Counted from the stretch's first letter, positions 1 to 11,712 are shown. The stretch: 42,293 nucleotides of DNA from Zoopage sp. CT-All (GCA_004114245.1 QZWS01000009.1:7086-49378), one strand, 5' to 3'. Numbers and translations: made by a program. The notes: generated from the sequence alone by a model not told the origin.

Positions 1-3000
1 ACAAGGTCGAGAACGCGTCGGGGTGCGGCGCGATTGGCGGCAGCAAGAACCGTCTGGCAGCCAACATACACCCCAAGGAACAATCGCAAAAGCTGGTGAG
101 CACTGGCATTGGATAGGCCGTAAGAAAGCAACGGCCTCGAGGGAAGAAGCTGGAGACCGCCGGATATCGCCTTGCACTGAGCAAAGAGCGCATCGTGCGA
201 CAAGACCGTCTGTTGGACTGCTCGATGTGCAACGGTAATAAGCACGACTGCTGGCCCGTTGACAACGGTCTCGTCGTACTCAAAGAAATTCGGATTCGTC
301 GTCAGAACAGCCTTGCTTGCTGCCAGTCGCTCGTATCGGATTGCCACGGGCATTCTGGCAAACGAACGAGGCTCACCAGTAGATTCGGACGCAAACTTTG
401 GAAGATGCATGCTCGCATCCGTTGATACGACGAAATCGAATTCGATCTGGCTGCAAAGGTTCTCAATAGCATGCTCGCTCGGGCTCTCTGGCGAAGTAGA
501 CACTGGGCACCAAACGAATGGCAGTGCTCCAACAAGCATGCATGCATACACTGTCGCTGGGTACTCAACGTTGTCAGACCCAATTACCAGTACTTTCTGA
601 CCAAAATTGGCGATTTTGGGAAGCAGGTCCTTTGCAATATACACAACGAGACGGCAAAACATTTCTGCAGAATGAACGGCATGTTCGTGGCCTGAAGCAT
701 TTACGACTGCGTAAAGGGGAATACTTGGCTGCCCTTCTAGGTGATTTCGCAAAATGTCCAGCATGCATCTGTTCTTAAATTCATCGAGTGGACGAGCAGG
801 TGTGGACGGCGGAAGAACATCCGAAAGTTGCAGCTGAGTAGGACGATACGTTGCGCCTAGAGAAGGATGCCGGATCAGAAGACCGCAATGCCACAATGGG
901 AGCGTTACTTTGAGGGGAAATGACTTCATCCGTTTGGGCTGACATCTTTGCATAGACAACGGCGTGGCGTGTAACAAGCCGTCCTGTCTCGAAAGCTTCG
1001 CGAACAAGCGGGCCGCTGATGACAAGTCTTCCATTCCGATATGTCCTCGGAAGTGTGCTTCGAGCACAAAGGAGCACGCTGTATGGCTCGACGGCATATA
1101 TATCGCGGAAATACCCACAAATGCTTTCGCATGCTGATTGCGACAACGAGTCGACAACTTCCGTTTCGACAACAACAACAATGCGACTCTTTGTGCCAAG
1201 CAGAATGTCAAAAACAGATCTACACTGGTCAGATAGGTGCCATACAACTATCGACAACTTTACCCATCGGAAATAAAAGGCATTCGCACTTGGAGTGCCC
1301 GGACAACATACTCGCTGTAGATAATCCCAGTAGAGCACGCATTGTCGCCGACAGCGATGGAAAGCTTGACGCGATTTTCATATGGCCCCAGGACATACAG
1401 CTGACCATTGACAATCGTCCCAATAAGGCCGGTTCGCAAAAACTCCTCAGGAAGCTCCAGCTCGGAGCCGTCCGGCAAAAATTGGATCGGATGGGCTCGA
1501 AATATCGATTCGGTGTGCTTTGTGAGCCCCCAGAATCCACCGCTCAGAGCTGGGCCGTCAACCCATATCTCGCCAAGAACCTCGGGCGGACACAGCGCTT
1601 TGCGACTAGGATCGACGACGGCAATCGTCGTCTGGGGAACAATTGGGCCAAAGCTAGTCAGCCTCATGGCGCCGCCTCGGTCATCGTCAAACGTTTGATC
1701 GACAACGACTATGAGTTCTTTGAGCAATGCATCCGAGGCAAAAGATTGCGTATCGAATCTGCCGGTGGTTACCGTGTCTCCCAGTGAGAATCCGCGGAAA
1801 GCCAGAATCATACTGCCGTGTTCGGTAAGCGAGCATAAAGGCGCAATGGCATCCCGATGGTGCAGACAGCCCAGGTTCGCGAGCAAATTCGTCGCGATAA
1901 GCCAGTTGAGTCGCTCGTCAGGCAATTGCGTGTCGACCAGTAAATGTCTTAGTGTGGCAAGATCTGGCGGCGACTTTAGGTCAAAGCCAAGGACAGATTG
2001 CGGGTTTTCAGTGAAGGATGCCGTGATGGCTTGGAGCGAATCATAGTCGGACAATGATACGGTCGCTATGGATGGTCAGCAGTGACAACAGGAAGCATAG
2101 GCTCACCTCGATAGCGACTCAGCATATTGATCCAAAGCCCGGGCACGGTCGCAGCAATCGTTGGAAGCAGCACAACTTGATATCCAGCATAGACAGCAAA
2201 CAGCACGCTCACGACAAGCCCTAGCTGCGATCGCGAATCGATGGATGTAGCGATGACATCCACTGGACCACCTAGAGCGTGCCGAGGACCGTGCAGCAGA
2301 TGCTGGAGGCTGGCAGCGTGCGCCATAATGGTGCGGTGATTGATGCCGACGCCCTTGATCTCGCCAGCCAAATTTTTGGAGAACTCGATGTACGCCAAAT
2401 CAACATCGCGTGACACTATCGACGGGGGGTCGCTGCCACCGGCCTTGAGTTCAATGCTAGAATCGATCTTCATCCAGGGAATTCCTGCTGGCCAGCGCCC
2501 ACTATTCTCCTTCACGAGCTTCGACATGGCATCGAGATTGACCTGTGAGGAGAGAACGAGCTGGGCGGTGGCAAAGATGAGCGTTGTGTCAAGCTCGCGC
2601 ATTGAGTCTAGGTGGGCGATGGGGACGGGGACCATGGTCGCGAGGAAGCAGCCAAAGAGTGCGATGATATACTCAATCGGCTCGGAGCGGCGAAATACCA
2701 GTCCTATTTTGGATCCCTTCCGCAAGGCAGTATTCGCTTGGAGCCGCCTTGCGACACGGCAAGTACGCGTCCAGATGTACTCCCATGTCACGCGACGCGT
2801 TTCTTTTCCCTTGGTGTCGACAGTGATGAATGCGGTGCCTTTGGGCTCATTGATGCCTCGATGCTGCAGCACGTGTACGATGGTTTGGAAGTCTCGCATT
2901 AGGATATTGCTATGCCGGTCGCGAAGATCCGAATAGAGCGGGTGCGGGGGTATTGGGAGGCACTGCCGGCCGGCCCACGGATGGCACCGCTGTTGATCAC

Positions 3001-4303
3001 CCGACAGCATTAGATGAGGATCAACTTGTATGATTTCGTTTCCATAGACAGTATAGGGTCGAGCATCGCGCGTCCGACTACGGGTTAAGGTCGCCGGGAT
3101 GATAGCAGGAACGGTAAAAATATCGTCAGTGCTGCTGTTGCTATGACTCGTGCTGGGGTGGTGCGGCTCTTGATGGCCAGGTTCCGAATACGTCGATCCT
3201 CGATTGGATGGTGGTGCATGCAGTGCGGCGACAGATGCCACGGGGCTATAAGACGAGACGGCTCGATGACCATGAAGCCGCGCGGCAGCTCTAGCAGCAG
3301 CCGGGGAGACGGCATTACGAAGCGAGACTTGCTGCGTCATGGCACGGTTTTGCGCGGTAGCATTGGCATGGAGAGCGAGCGTTGGATGCGACGGTCTTCG
3401 TTGATCGAGCATGGGCGATTTGGCATCATTGGTCAGGTTTGTGCATGTCTTGGAGCGCGGCGCATTTCCATGGGGATACACAGGAGCGTCGTCATAGATG
3501 AATGGCGTGGTTCCAAAATGCACGGTGTTCCGTGATCCAGCATTTTGCACCGCCCGGCGTGATCCAACAGGCGCATTATTACAGTCATCGTTCATGATCG
3601 ATGCTCGCTTCTGTGCTTCTCTCTCTTGCTTTGACCGTCGTGGACCAGTAAACCAGAGCAATTTCTTGAGCGATTTGACCAACTTATTCCCGCCATGGTC
3701 GCTTCCGTTCTGAAGCGGTTGGGATGGAGAAATAGCTGGTTCTAGAGGGGGATTGAGGAAGGGATCGTTCACGGACACATCCTCGCTGATAGCACGCATA
3801 CCATGCGTCGACGATGCGTTGACACGCGCCCCCGGCATTGCCAAATTTTTGCTGCCACCAAACTGCTCCATATCCACAGAAGCATCATCTGCCACCTGCT
3901 GGAAATCCAGCAGCCGACAACGATTCCCAGCCCGTATCGCAACAGCCAAGGACACCGCAAAGCGTTTATCGCCACGACGCATGGCCTCTTGCAGCTTCCC
4001 CAGCGACCACTCCGCATCCCCAATTAAGTTTCCAATGGCAGCATCCAGCTTTTCGCTGAGCGTGGCGCCTGATGCCAGCGCCTCGTCAACAACACTGCGC
4101 ACCGACGCCTGAAACGTGTCAATTGTGTCGCGCAACTTCTCCTCGTACTCGTTCCACGAGTCAGCAAAACCACCGTTACTGCTTGCCTGTAGGAGCTGTG
4201 TGTCAAGGTATTCGATAGCGTTGTGAAGGGAGAGGATCAGCGAGGCGAGCTGGCGGCGCAGAGCGCTGTCTGGAGAGTGGGGATGCGAGCCGCGTAGCAG
4301 CAT
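1..4303 (-). CDS. DIP2/Cmr2-like protein with two adenylate-forming (AMP-binding) domains, 3' end outside the window
   Basis: Exons 4303-2107, 2065-about 1312, about 1219-909 and 856 to the left edge, where the frame is still open. The ATG at 4303 begins about 250 residues of helical then disordered sequence. Domain 1 follows (from about residue 430, with the degenerate A3 motif AYIEFSKNLAGEIKGV). The last exon begins a second domain (...PLYAVVNASGHEHAVHSAEM...). This order (N-terminal extension plus two acyl-CoA-synthetase-like domains) is typical of fungal Cmr2/Mug62 and animal DIP2, which are linked to lipid handling. Introns 2066-2106 (41 nt) and 857-908 (52 nt) are clean and keep frame. 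The middle intron is either 1220-1311 (GTATGT donor, TCTGAC branch) or 1225-1289. The glycine-rich A3 loops in both domains depart from the usual TSGSTGxPKG, so ATP-dependent activity is uncertain. Family assignment is firm; function is inferred. Confidence 0.85.
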
Positions 4304-4744
4304 CTTTTCAAATCTCGAGTCGATGAGGGGTGCGACTGCGTGTGAATGCGTTGGGAGAGGGTTTGTATGGTGTCTGGGGCGCGGGCGGTGCGGGACGCGT
4401 GTGGCGGTGGTGCAGATGGGTCCTGTCCGCGTTGAGGGGTAGCTCAGCGGATATTACGCTGAGTATTAATCACTACTGCCGATGCAAGGTCCCGGAATCC
4501 GTAAACTCAGCTCTATAAACACTGCAATCAAACAGCGTTGAGGGTCAACAACATGCACAGGTGTGCGTAGATGCATTTATCCCTCACATCCTCACTATTG
4601 CAGCAAGACGCGTGCGCATGGCGTGGGACGACAAAACGTGATGATAGAATAGAGTAATCGGTAGATATGGACTGGCGGAGAGAAGAAACGGAGGGAGAGG
4701 GAATCAAGAGTATCGGAAGGGGGAGAAGACGCCGCCTCACCGGC
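4304..4744. other. Intergenic stretch between two minus-strand genes
   Basis: Holds the promoter of the DIP2-like gene and the 3' flank of the membrane-protein gene. No credible coding sequence seen. The only structure noted is a short perfect hairpin at 4443-4463. Confidence 0.6.
4443..4463. repeat. Perfect 7-bp hairpin
   Basis: CTCAGCG, a 7-nt loop GATATTA, then CGCTGAG. It lies about 140 bp upstream of the DIP2-like ATG. The left arm resembles a tRNA A box (TAGCTCAGCGG), but no tRNA fold closes around it. Confidence 0.6.
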
Positions 4745-5911
4745 CTACATCATGCCAAACACCTCGGTGCCGGTGCCCAGCCTTCCACGACGCGGCCACG
4801 AGACGCCATTATGGTGGTGTGTGGTGCTTGGTCTCGTGCCGCCAACACCGGCCTGGTGGCCGGCATGCGAATAGTGGTCATGCTGCTTGGTTCCAACAAT
4901 CGGCGCGGTGGCATTACTCGCCACCGAGGGGCGAAATATGGCCGCAGACGACGTACGACGACGACTACTTGCCATCGACTTGGACACGGGAAACGCTTCG
5001 GTGATCTCCAATTCGACGTCCTCCATGCCGAGAGCGGACATGCGCGAATACTCACTCAGGCGGTAGTTGTCCGCGTCATCGCCCCGGTTGCTGCACTGCT
5101 GTTGAAGCGAATTAGCCATAGTCACTGTCTGCGTCAGATATCGCTGTCCGGCCACACTTTGCTGGGAGAACACGCCGCCGGTGGCGACCATCCCCATGAC
5201 CTGAGGCGCGTAGCTCGCATCCGGCAGTGTCAAGGCCAGACCACCACCGCCCACCTCGTTTGTGGACAGAATCGAGTCCGGACGGGGGTACATCCCCATG
5301 GCACGGGCGGTGCCTGTGGGGGAAGGAATCTGGGTGTACACCCGCGGGTAGGGGGTCTGTACCGCATCCAGCGTCTTGGAGTACTTCTCCCACTGCAGAT
5401 CTGAGGAGTGCCGGTGATGGGGACGTCCGTGCTGGGCGGCACGCTGGCGGCGGCGGCGGAACACGAAGAGGGATACCGCGAGCGCAATGGCCACCACCGC
5501 ACCAGCGACAGATGACGCAATCACGACCGTGTTGTTTCCCTTTTCGCTGCTGCCATCTGACACGGCAACGCCGGGGGAGGACACCATAGGAAACGAATGC
5601 TGTGTGGTGAACGACGTGGCAGGAGTCAACATCGACGACCCAGGCATGCCCGTGTTGGCGGACCCAAGCATTCCGCCGCCAACGACTTCGGCAGCCATCG
5701 ACGGCAGCACCGCTCCACCGTTTGGGGTAAATCCACCCACAGTCATACCCTGCGGCACATTCGCAAAACCAGCGCGCGGTGCAGCACCGCTGTTGCCGTC
5801 CATGGCGGGGATATTGCTGCCGGGGTCGCCGCGGCGCATATCCCAGCCATTTTGGCGCCTCACCAAACGGCGACGCGTAGTGGCGGTTGTGGCAGTGTAG
5901 GAAGCAGACAT
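4745..5911 (-). CDS. Single-pass membrane protein with low-complexity ectodomain and basic juxtamembrane stretch
   Basis: 388 residues from the first ATG (5911); the frame is open further upstream but only from a non-ATG codon. One strong hydrophobic segment at about residues 128-151 (TVVIASSVAGAVVAIALAV...) is followed directly by FRRRRQR, which predicts an outside-in topology with a cytoplasmic tail of about 235 residues. The N-terminal part is rich in Gly, Pro, Ser, Thr and Met and contains no Cys pattern. The layout resembles fungal single-pass surface sensors (Mid2/Skg6-like), but no family motif is visible. No classical signal peptide is seen, so either the TM acts as the anchor or an upstream exon is missing. 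Function unknown. Confidence 0.65.
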   Translation of the reverse strand: MSASYTATTATTRRRLVRRQNGWDMRRGDPGSNIPAMDGNSGAAPRAGFANVPQGMTVGGFTPNGGAVLPSMAAEVVGGGMLGSANTGMPGSSMLTPATSFTTQHSFPMVSSPGVAVSDGSSEKGNNTVVIASSVAGAVVAIALAVSLFVFRRRRQRAAQHGRPHHRHSSDLQWEKYSKTLDAVQTPYPRVYTQIPSPTGTARAMGMYPRPDSILSTNEVGGGGLALTLPDASYAPQVMGMVATGGVFSQQSVAGQRYLTQTVTMANSLQQQCSNRGDDADNYRLSEYSRMSALGMEDVELEITEAFPVSKSMASSRRRTSSAAIFRPSVASNATAPIVGTKQHDHYSHAGHQAGVGGTRPSTTHHHNGVSWPRRGRLGTGTEVFGMM

Positions 5912-6108
5912 CGAGGGAAGGAAGCGGCGGAAGGAATGAATAGGAAGCGGCGGTCTAGCGGTAAAGGGGCGGCGGCAGTGGTGGCGAAAGTGGCGAGGCG
6001 GTGGGGAGCAAGACAGAGCCACGTGGCTCGAGGTGCGAGATACCTGCCGCTCGTGCTGCCTGCGGCGGTATACTGCAGAGCCGAATTGTCTATGGCCCAG
6101 CTGTGGTG

Positions 6109-6172
6109 CTTATGGCGTTGTAGAGTCATGGCGTTACGCAGTCATGGCGCTATGCAGTCATGGTGCTATGGA
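6109..6172. repeat. 16-bp tandem repeat, 4 units
   Basis: Units 6109-6124, 6125-6140, 6141-6156 and 6157-6172, consensus GTCATGGCGCTATGCA with a few differences each. It lies between the stop of the Na+/H+ exchanger and the start of the membrane-protein gene, in the latter's upstream region. Confidence 0.85.
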
Positions 6173-6211
6173 GCAAACAAACCAATTCACATGCCCGATC
6201 TGCTACCTATT

Positions 6212-8196
6212 CTACACAAACATGCAGTCATCGTCCTCAGTAATCTCCATCCGCACCAGCACACCGCCTCCATGCATCGATGTCGGCGTCATTAGCAGCC
6301 CAGAGACGCTGTCTGCATCGTCCATCATCCCCTCTCCGTTTCCGCTCCATCGTCCATCCTCATTTCTTTGCGTGCTGGTTTTCGCATCACTCTCGCTTGC
6401 ATCTCCGTCCCGTGCCCTTCCCGTGCCCACGCCACCAAGCGTATGCCGACTCCACTTCCGCCGCCGTCGTTCCCCGGGCCGCACAGCGCGTGCAAAGAAC
6501 GGCTTCAGCCATCGGTCATCCAGTCCCAAGAACCAATGCGTGTCGTCTTTGTCAAAGCGCTGCAAATCGTAGCGGTCTTCTGCTTCGCTGTCATCCTCGG
6601 CATGCACCTCGTCGTTGGCATCGACCGCTGCCGCTTCGGAGTCTCGTCCTTGCCGGTGTCCCGCAGTGCTTGCTATGCCCAACCGCTCAACAACCATTGT
6701 TGTCGTGCCGCCGAATATCACCACACTGAGCACCACGACCCACAGAATGGCCGTTCGCAACGATGCACCCGCCTTGCCTTCAAACGCCGAGGCCAGGGCA
6801 AACGATACAGCGCCGCGCAATCCCGCCCAGAACAGCATATTTTGATGTGCAGGAACGAGCGGATCATGGGCACGCCTCATGACGACGCGAGACCATGCGT
6901 TGATGAGCGCAGAGAGCGGAAACACCGCCGCATAGCGTGATGCGCAGACAGCGATGAAAGTGGTGACGATGAGTACAGGACGAAATTTACCCGCCTCGGG
7001 GTCGGCAAAGAGCGTCAGGCCAAGGTAGACAAAGATAAAGTTTTCGGCCAGCTGGGCGAGGACGCGGAACATGTATCGCGTGGTCCGACGGCTGCGTCGC
7101 GAGAGGTTATCGTATGCATAGTGCCGGAGGGTCAGTCCGCAGAAGAGGAGGGAGACAATGCCGCTCAATCCCAGCGCGTTGGGGAAGAGGTACGCAGAGT
7201 AGGCGACGAGCGATATGATGCAGCTTTCGAGCGCCGGGAACCTCCTCAACTGCGTGTGCTTGAGCAAGAGGGCAAGGGCCAGCGCAGCAATGATGCCGAT
7301 GGTGAAGCTGGCGCAGAATACGCCCGCAAACAGCCTGAATCCACGGGATATGTCCGACAGATGCAGATCCTGGCCACGGAACCCTCGCAACGTTCTACGA
7401 GCATGAGACTACAGCAACGGCACTGACCTGGCCTTACTCAAACATGACAATGGCAACGGCATCGTTCAACATTGATTCGCCAAATATCACTGCGTATAGC
7501 TTTGGATCGACGCCAAGGTGTGAGAAAACGGAAAGTATCGTGACAGGGTCGGTGGCGGATAGCACAGCGCCGGTTTGAAGGCAATCGAGCAGGTCCATCC
7601 GCACGGCCGTCACCCCAGTCATCGATACCACCCAGGAGAAAACCCTGCGTGGTGTTAGCATGAAGGATAGAGAGCAGAAAGCGGCCGTGCCCAGTAACAA
7701 GAGCAGAAATGAAGGTTCCAGCAAACGCAAACGTCAGGATGGTGCCGAAATTCCGAAAGAACTCATTCTAGACGGCCAATGTCAAGCATTGCACTGTCAA
7801 GCGCTGCAACGCTTGCCCGTTTCATTTCATAGCCCGAGTTGAGAATGATCGGCGGCAGCAAGAGATTGAAAAAGTAGGCTGGATCGAACGTGACAAAGTC
7901 TCGCAGGGTGATGTTGCCAGAAAACCGGAGAAACAGCCCCGCTACCGCGCCTAGCTACATTAGCTGTGCGCGCCACAGACCGCATGCAAACCGGCAAAGA
8001 TGGCGACCAGGGTCTCGTTGACGATACGTATTCGCTTCGCCTGCAGCGCATAGCTCGTTCCGAGGGCCACCAGGAGGAGAAGGACGAGGATGAAGAGCGC
8101 CCACGCGCGTGTTGATTCCTCGTCAATATGCGCTGCAGGGAAATGATGCGAAGGGGCCCGCGGTGGCGTCGGCAGGGCGAGATCGGAGGTGTTCAT
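6212..8196 (-). CDS. NHX1: Endosomal/vacuolar Na+(K+)/H+ exchanger, NHE6/NHE9/Nhx1 type
   Basis: Exons 8196-7992, 7950-7811, 7767-7691, 7644-7438 and 7394-6212 sum to 604 codons. About ten to twelve hydrophobic segments precede a hydrophilic C-terminal tail. Family landmarks in order: [63 protein letters not shown]; the exchanger core [11 protein letters not shown]; then [16 protein letters not shown] with the conserved ND pair; and [11 protein letters not shown]. These exchangers swap luminal protons for cytosolic Na+ or K+ in late endosomes and vacuoles, and the protein matches that subgroup better than plasma-membrane NHEs. Introns 7951-7991, 7768-7810 and 7395-7437 are ordinary GT-AG. Intron 7645-7690 fits the frame only with a GC donor (GG|GCACGG) and has a good GCTAAC branch. 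Confidence 0.92.
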
Positions 8197-8411
8197 AGGA
8201 GAAATGTGTGACGGCTTGTATCACGGCGAAAACGCCAGCCCATCTGAGAGCTGTTTATAGCAAAAGCGCCGGAAACAGCAGTGCTTTGCATTCCGAGGCG
8301 GTTCGGAGCGTCGCAGGGCCAGCGCAATGCTGATGCCTGGGCCGGTGTCAGGTGCCTGCTGCCGGGTGTCGCATTCCCGCGAATCCGCCCCATTGTCCGC
8401 AGCCCTGCACC
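8197..8411. promoter_or_regulatory. Bidirectional promoter region
   Basis: 215 bp between the divergent ATGs of the exchanger (8196, -) and the UBX protein (8412, +). Inferred from gene arrangement only; no convincing TATA box seen. Confidence 0.55.
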
Positions 8412-9972
8412 ATGGACGCCGCCGTCGCGCACTTCATCGCCATCACGGACGCATCGTCCGACACTGCCGCACAGTACCTTTCCCTCGCAGACGGAGATCT
8501 GGAGACCGCGCTCACCTTCTACCTCGAGGCAGCCTCCCATGATCCCATCCCCGCATCCACCGCCACCCACGGTGCGGGCGGGAGCAATGATGCTGTGGAG
8601 GATGACGAGGCGATGGCGCGGCGTTTGCAGCAGGAATCTGGCGGTGCGGGCGGATTTGATGACACGGTGAGGAGTCCGATCGCGCCGCGAGTCCAGCGTC
8701 TGGATCTCGATGACGACAGCTATGATCCAGTGGGTGGGATAGCGCCGGTTTTAATGGATATATGGGCAAGGCGTGCAGCGGCTGGACGCAGCGGTGGTGC
8801 GACGGCTCGACTCTCGCCTTTCGGGCTTTCCGGCGAGAGCGATGACGACGAGGAGCCCATCGTCGATGACCACCGACTTCGGTGTGAGTCATCCTACTAT
8901 GTTTTGCACAATTTATAACACTTTGGTGGTAGCCGACACTTCCGCGGGCCGCGCAAACCGCCTGGCGCAGCTCTTCCGACCACCCTACGACATCCTCACC
9001 TCGGCCACATTCGAATCCGCGCGCTCCCTCGCGCGCACTCAAAGGCAGTATCTTCTCGTCAACCTCCAGGACCCCACGGAGTTTGATTGCCAGCGCGCCA
9101 ACCGGGATCTCTGGAAGGATGAGCGCGTCAAGGAGCTTGTTCGGCGCGGATTCGTGTTCATCCAGATTGTGAAGGGAAGCGAGGACGGGATGCGATTTGA
9201 GGGCTGGTATGGCATTGGCGGATATCCCCACATCGCGGTGGTGGATCCGCGGACCGGGGAAAGGATGCGGGAATGGAACGGACTGCCTGATATTGCCGAG
9301 TTCATCGATTCTGGTAGGCGTCTTGTGTGCACCGAACTGGCCTGCTGATCGCTGGATAGTGACCATGTTTTTGGAAGACGCAGATAATTTGATGGCCGAA
9401 CCCGCCGCATCTAATACGCCAGCAGCGCGCGGCAAAGATGTGATGGGCATGACGGAGGACGAGATGTTGGCTGCTGCCATCGCCGCGTCCGTTCAGGACT
9501 CTGATCTTCAGCGAAAAATGGGGAAGAAAGCGATTGATTTGGTTTCGGACGACGAGGATGAGGCAGACGCCCTGTTTATGGATGATGCGAGTATGGAGCC
9601 AATCGTGCCCAAAAAGGACGCGGTTGAGCTGTTTTACGAACCCGAGGTGGACCATCCCGACGTCACTAGGATTCAATTTCGCATGCTTGGTGGGCAAGTA
9701 CTTTGTTCATTCAATTACTGATCGGCTGCGCTGCAGATGGATCAAGAGTGGTGCGACGCTTTCTCAAGACATGGCAGGTTTCACAGCTATTCGCCTTTGT
9801 TCGCACGCAAATACCAAGTGCTGGATTTGAGGTACGCTACCACTGATTAGTGCTGGCGGCTCGAACTCCAATTTAGCTCACATTTGTACGCGACCACCTC
9901 GGCGAGAAAGCGGATAAGACAATTGGAGAGGTCGGGCTCGCCAATGCAATGGTGAATGTATCGATGCTATAG
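8412..9972 (+). CDS. UBA-UAS-UIM-UBX protein, p97/Cdc48 adaptor of the Ubx5/UBXN7 type
   Basis: Exons 8412-8883, 8933-9313, 9360-9689, 9737-9831 and 9877-9972 give 457 residues. The N-terminal UBA-like fold (about 1-45, LADGDLETALTFYLEA) binds ubiquitin. The thioredoxin-like UAS domain (about 160-290) carries LAQLFRPPYDIL and VVDPRTGERMREWNG. A UIM-like helix follows (EDEMLAAAIAASVQD). The C-terminal UBX domain (about 375-457) has DGSRVVRRF and ends AMVNVSML. This is the full UBXN7/Ubx5 order; those proteins link Cdc48 to cullin-RING ligases. The CSN6 gene, also in the cullin-regulation pathway, is the convergent neighbour 49 bp away, which may be chance. All four introns are 45-49 nt and keep frame. 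Confidence 0.93.
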
Positions 9973-10021
9973 TCTCAATCCGAATGCAACTGTTGCATAT
10001 TTCTCGTGCTTTACACGTCTG

Positions 10022-11387
10022 CTACTGGAAGGTATCCTCCATGGCTAGGTCCTCGTCCGAGTACATCCCCGTCTGCCGCATCTCTGTGTCTCCCGTGCTG
10101 CCCATTGCACCGCCGCCGGAACCAAATCGGCCATGGTGGGATGGACCAGCGGTCCGTAGCTTGACAAAGGACTTTGCATACACAGAGGTAAAGACGTCGG
10201 CGACCTGTGCTGTAGTCTCGGCATTTTTGGTCAGTGTAGCAAGCAGAGCGGTGAGCAGGACATCGGCGCTCGCCTGATCGAGCTCTGGGGCAGCCGTGCG
10301 TGAACTGGATTCGCTGCTGTTGGCGGGTCGGGGGAGGAAGGCGACGAGAGCGGCGATCTGAGCCAAAATCGCCTCATTCGGAGCAACCGTTCCATTGCGC
10401 ACGCCGTAGAGGTAGTCCCGGACCGTGCATGCATGATCACGGAGCATACGGAGCGCAGCCTGGCGGTTGACGAGCCACGGTGCGATGGGATCCTCGATGC
10501 GAACATCTAGTATAGAGCTTGAAGCTGGTTCAAGGGCAGGCTGCTTTCCCCTGCGACGCGTTCCGCTGGCTTCCGGCGCCGTCTGCGCTGCTGCCGTTGG
10601 CTTGGCTGTTGCAGCAAGCACATCGCGAGCGACGACGGACTTGGCCACGACATCGCCCACCGTGATTCGCTCCACTTCAGACGTCTCCACGTCCCATGAT
10701 GTGATACGTGCGAATTGAACTCGTGTGGGATGGGCCGGATCCACAATGGTGTCGTAGACAACCACGGGTGCAGGTGGTGTCGCCGCCGCGTCAATACACA
10801 TTGCGGCTGGTCCATGTAGCGCAACCGGGTTAAATTGCACATAGATGATGCTGTCGTGGTGCGCGGCAAACGCGCGATGGATGCTGACGGTGGACTGGGC
10901 GAGCAATGCAGCAGGGGTGGAGGAGTACCATCCGACGACCTCCAAATCCGGAAACACTTGCTTCACTAAAGAGAATCGTGTTTACAGCGCTAGGCATGCA
11001 GATGGTGAACGCACGGTGGTCGCGTTTGTGCAGAAAATAAGCCTCGTCGATCCGCGCGCTGTCGATATCCGCCGCAGAATCAAGCAGCGGCACCTCGAAC
11101 GAGTTGTGCACGCGTACCACCAGCCCGATCTGCTTCCCCAGCAACGCACCCACAACTATGCACGCATAAATTAGAATCGCCCACGCGAGAGCCACGACAT
11201 GCCGGTGGGATACGCGGCCGATGATGACTGAGATCGAACACGGGTGGCGTGGTCGCAGATGCTGAGGAGCGGCAGCGGATGGCTAGCAGCGCCGGTGGAT
11301 GGAGAAAGAAGAATGGATGGAGACGAACATGAACACGGAGGAGCCGGATGCACTGGGCTGGTCGACGACAATCGCGGTAGCGGACAT
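10022..11387 (-). CDS. CSN6: COP9 signalosome subunit 6 (MPN-minus domain)
   Basis: Exons 11387-11329, 11282-11185, 11155-11015 and 10965-10022 give about 413 residues. The MPN domain carries HPLPLLSICDHATRVR, VVGALLGKQIGLVVRVHNSFE and FPDLEVVGWYSS, typical of CSN6. No JAMM zinc motif (HxHx7SxxD) is present, as expected for this non-catalytic subunit of the cullin deneddylase. The C-terminal half has the helical bundle (AALRMLRDHACTVRDYLYGV, TALLATLTKNAETTAQV). I chose the ATG at 11387 because splicing 11283-11328 joins GSSVF directly to IHPLPLL. The second junction is unsure: the frame-preserving choice is a 29-nt intron (11156-11184), shorter than its neighbours; a better GTATCC donor at 11213 breaks the frame. 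The acidic, Met-rich tail is poorly conserved. Confidence 0.88.
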
Positions 11388-11712
11388 TTCGCGACGTGGT
11401 GGGAGAGTTTGCTCACATGGCACACCCAAAGAGGCATAGTCTGGGACGCGTAGATCGGAGCCTGCTCTCTTTCAGATTTGCGCTAGTAGCCTGCTACTAC
11501 TGCTACCCAACGGCACTTAGCAATACGGGTATTACTCTCCGCGGCCCCACAGATCGTTTGGCGGCGGGCTAGTTGACTGTATTTCTCGTCGATTGCGAAT
11601 TATCCAAAAGGCGGACATGCGTCTACTGGCGATTCCAAGGCATGACCATCGCCAGTCGGTGGGAAAATGCGGCACGTCCAGGCAAGTGGATCTCGTCGCA
11701 CACCCATCCGGC
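11388..11712. promoter_or_regulatory. Divergent promoter region, CSN6 / TRS120
   Basis: 325 bp between divergent starts. A short imperfect palindrome (AGTAGCCTGCTACT, about 11488-11501) is the only structure noted. An in-frame ATG at 11617 could extend Trs120 by 32 residues into this stretch. Confidence 0.5.

Noticed and set aside
23-700. Plus-strand small frames at the left edge
   Set aside because: The minus strand is open through this whole stretch and encodes the second adenylation domain of the DIP2-like protein.
4433-4505. tRNA-like sequence (A-box-like TAGCTCAGCGG and GGTCCCGGAATCC)
   Set aside because: No acceptor stem, no T-stem pairing and a competing 7-bp hairpin in the D-arm region.
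5912-6022. Longer N terminus for the single-pass membrane protein
   Set aside because: The frame there begins with GTG, has no ATG until 5911, and adds no signal peptide.
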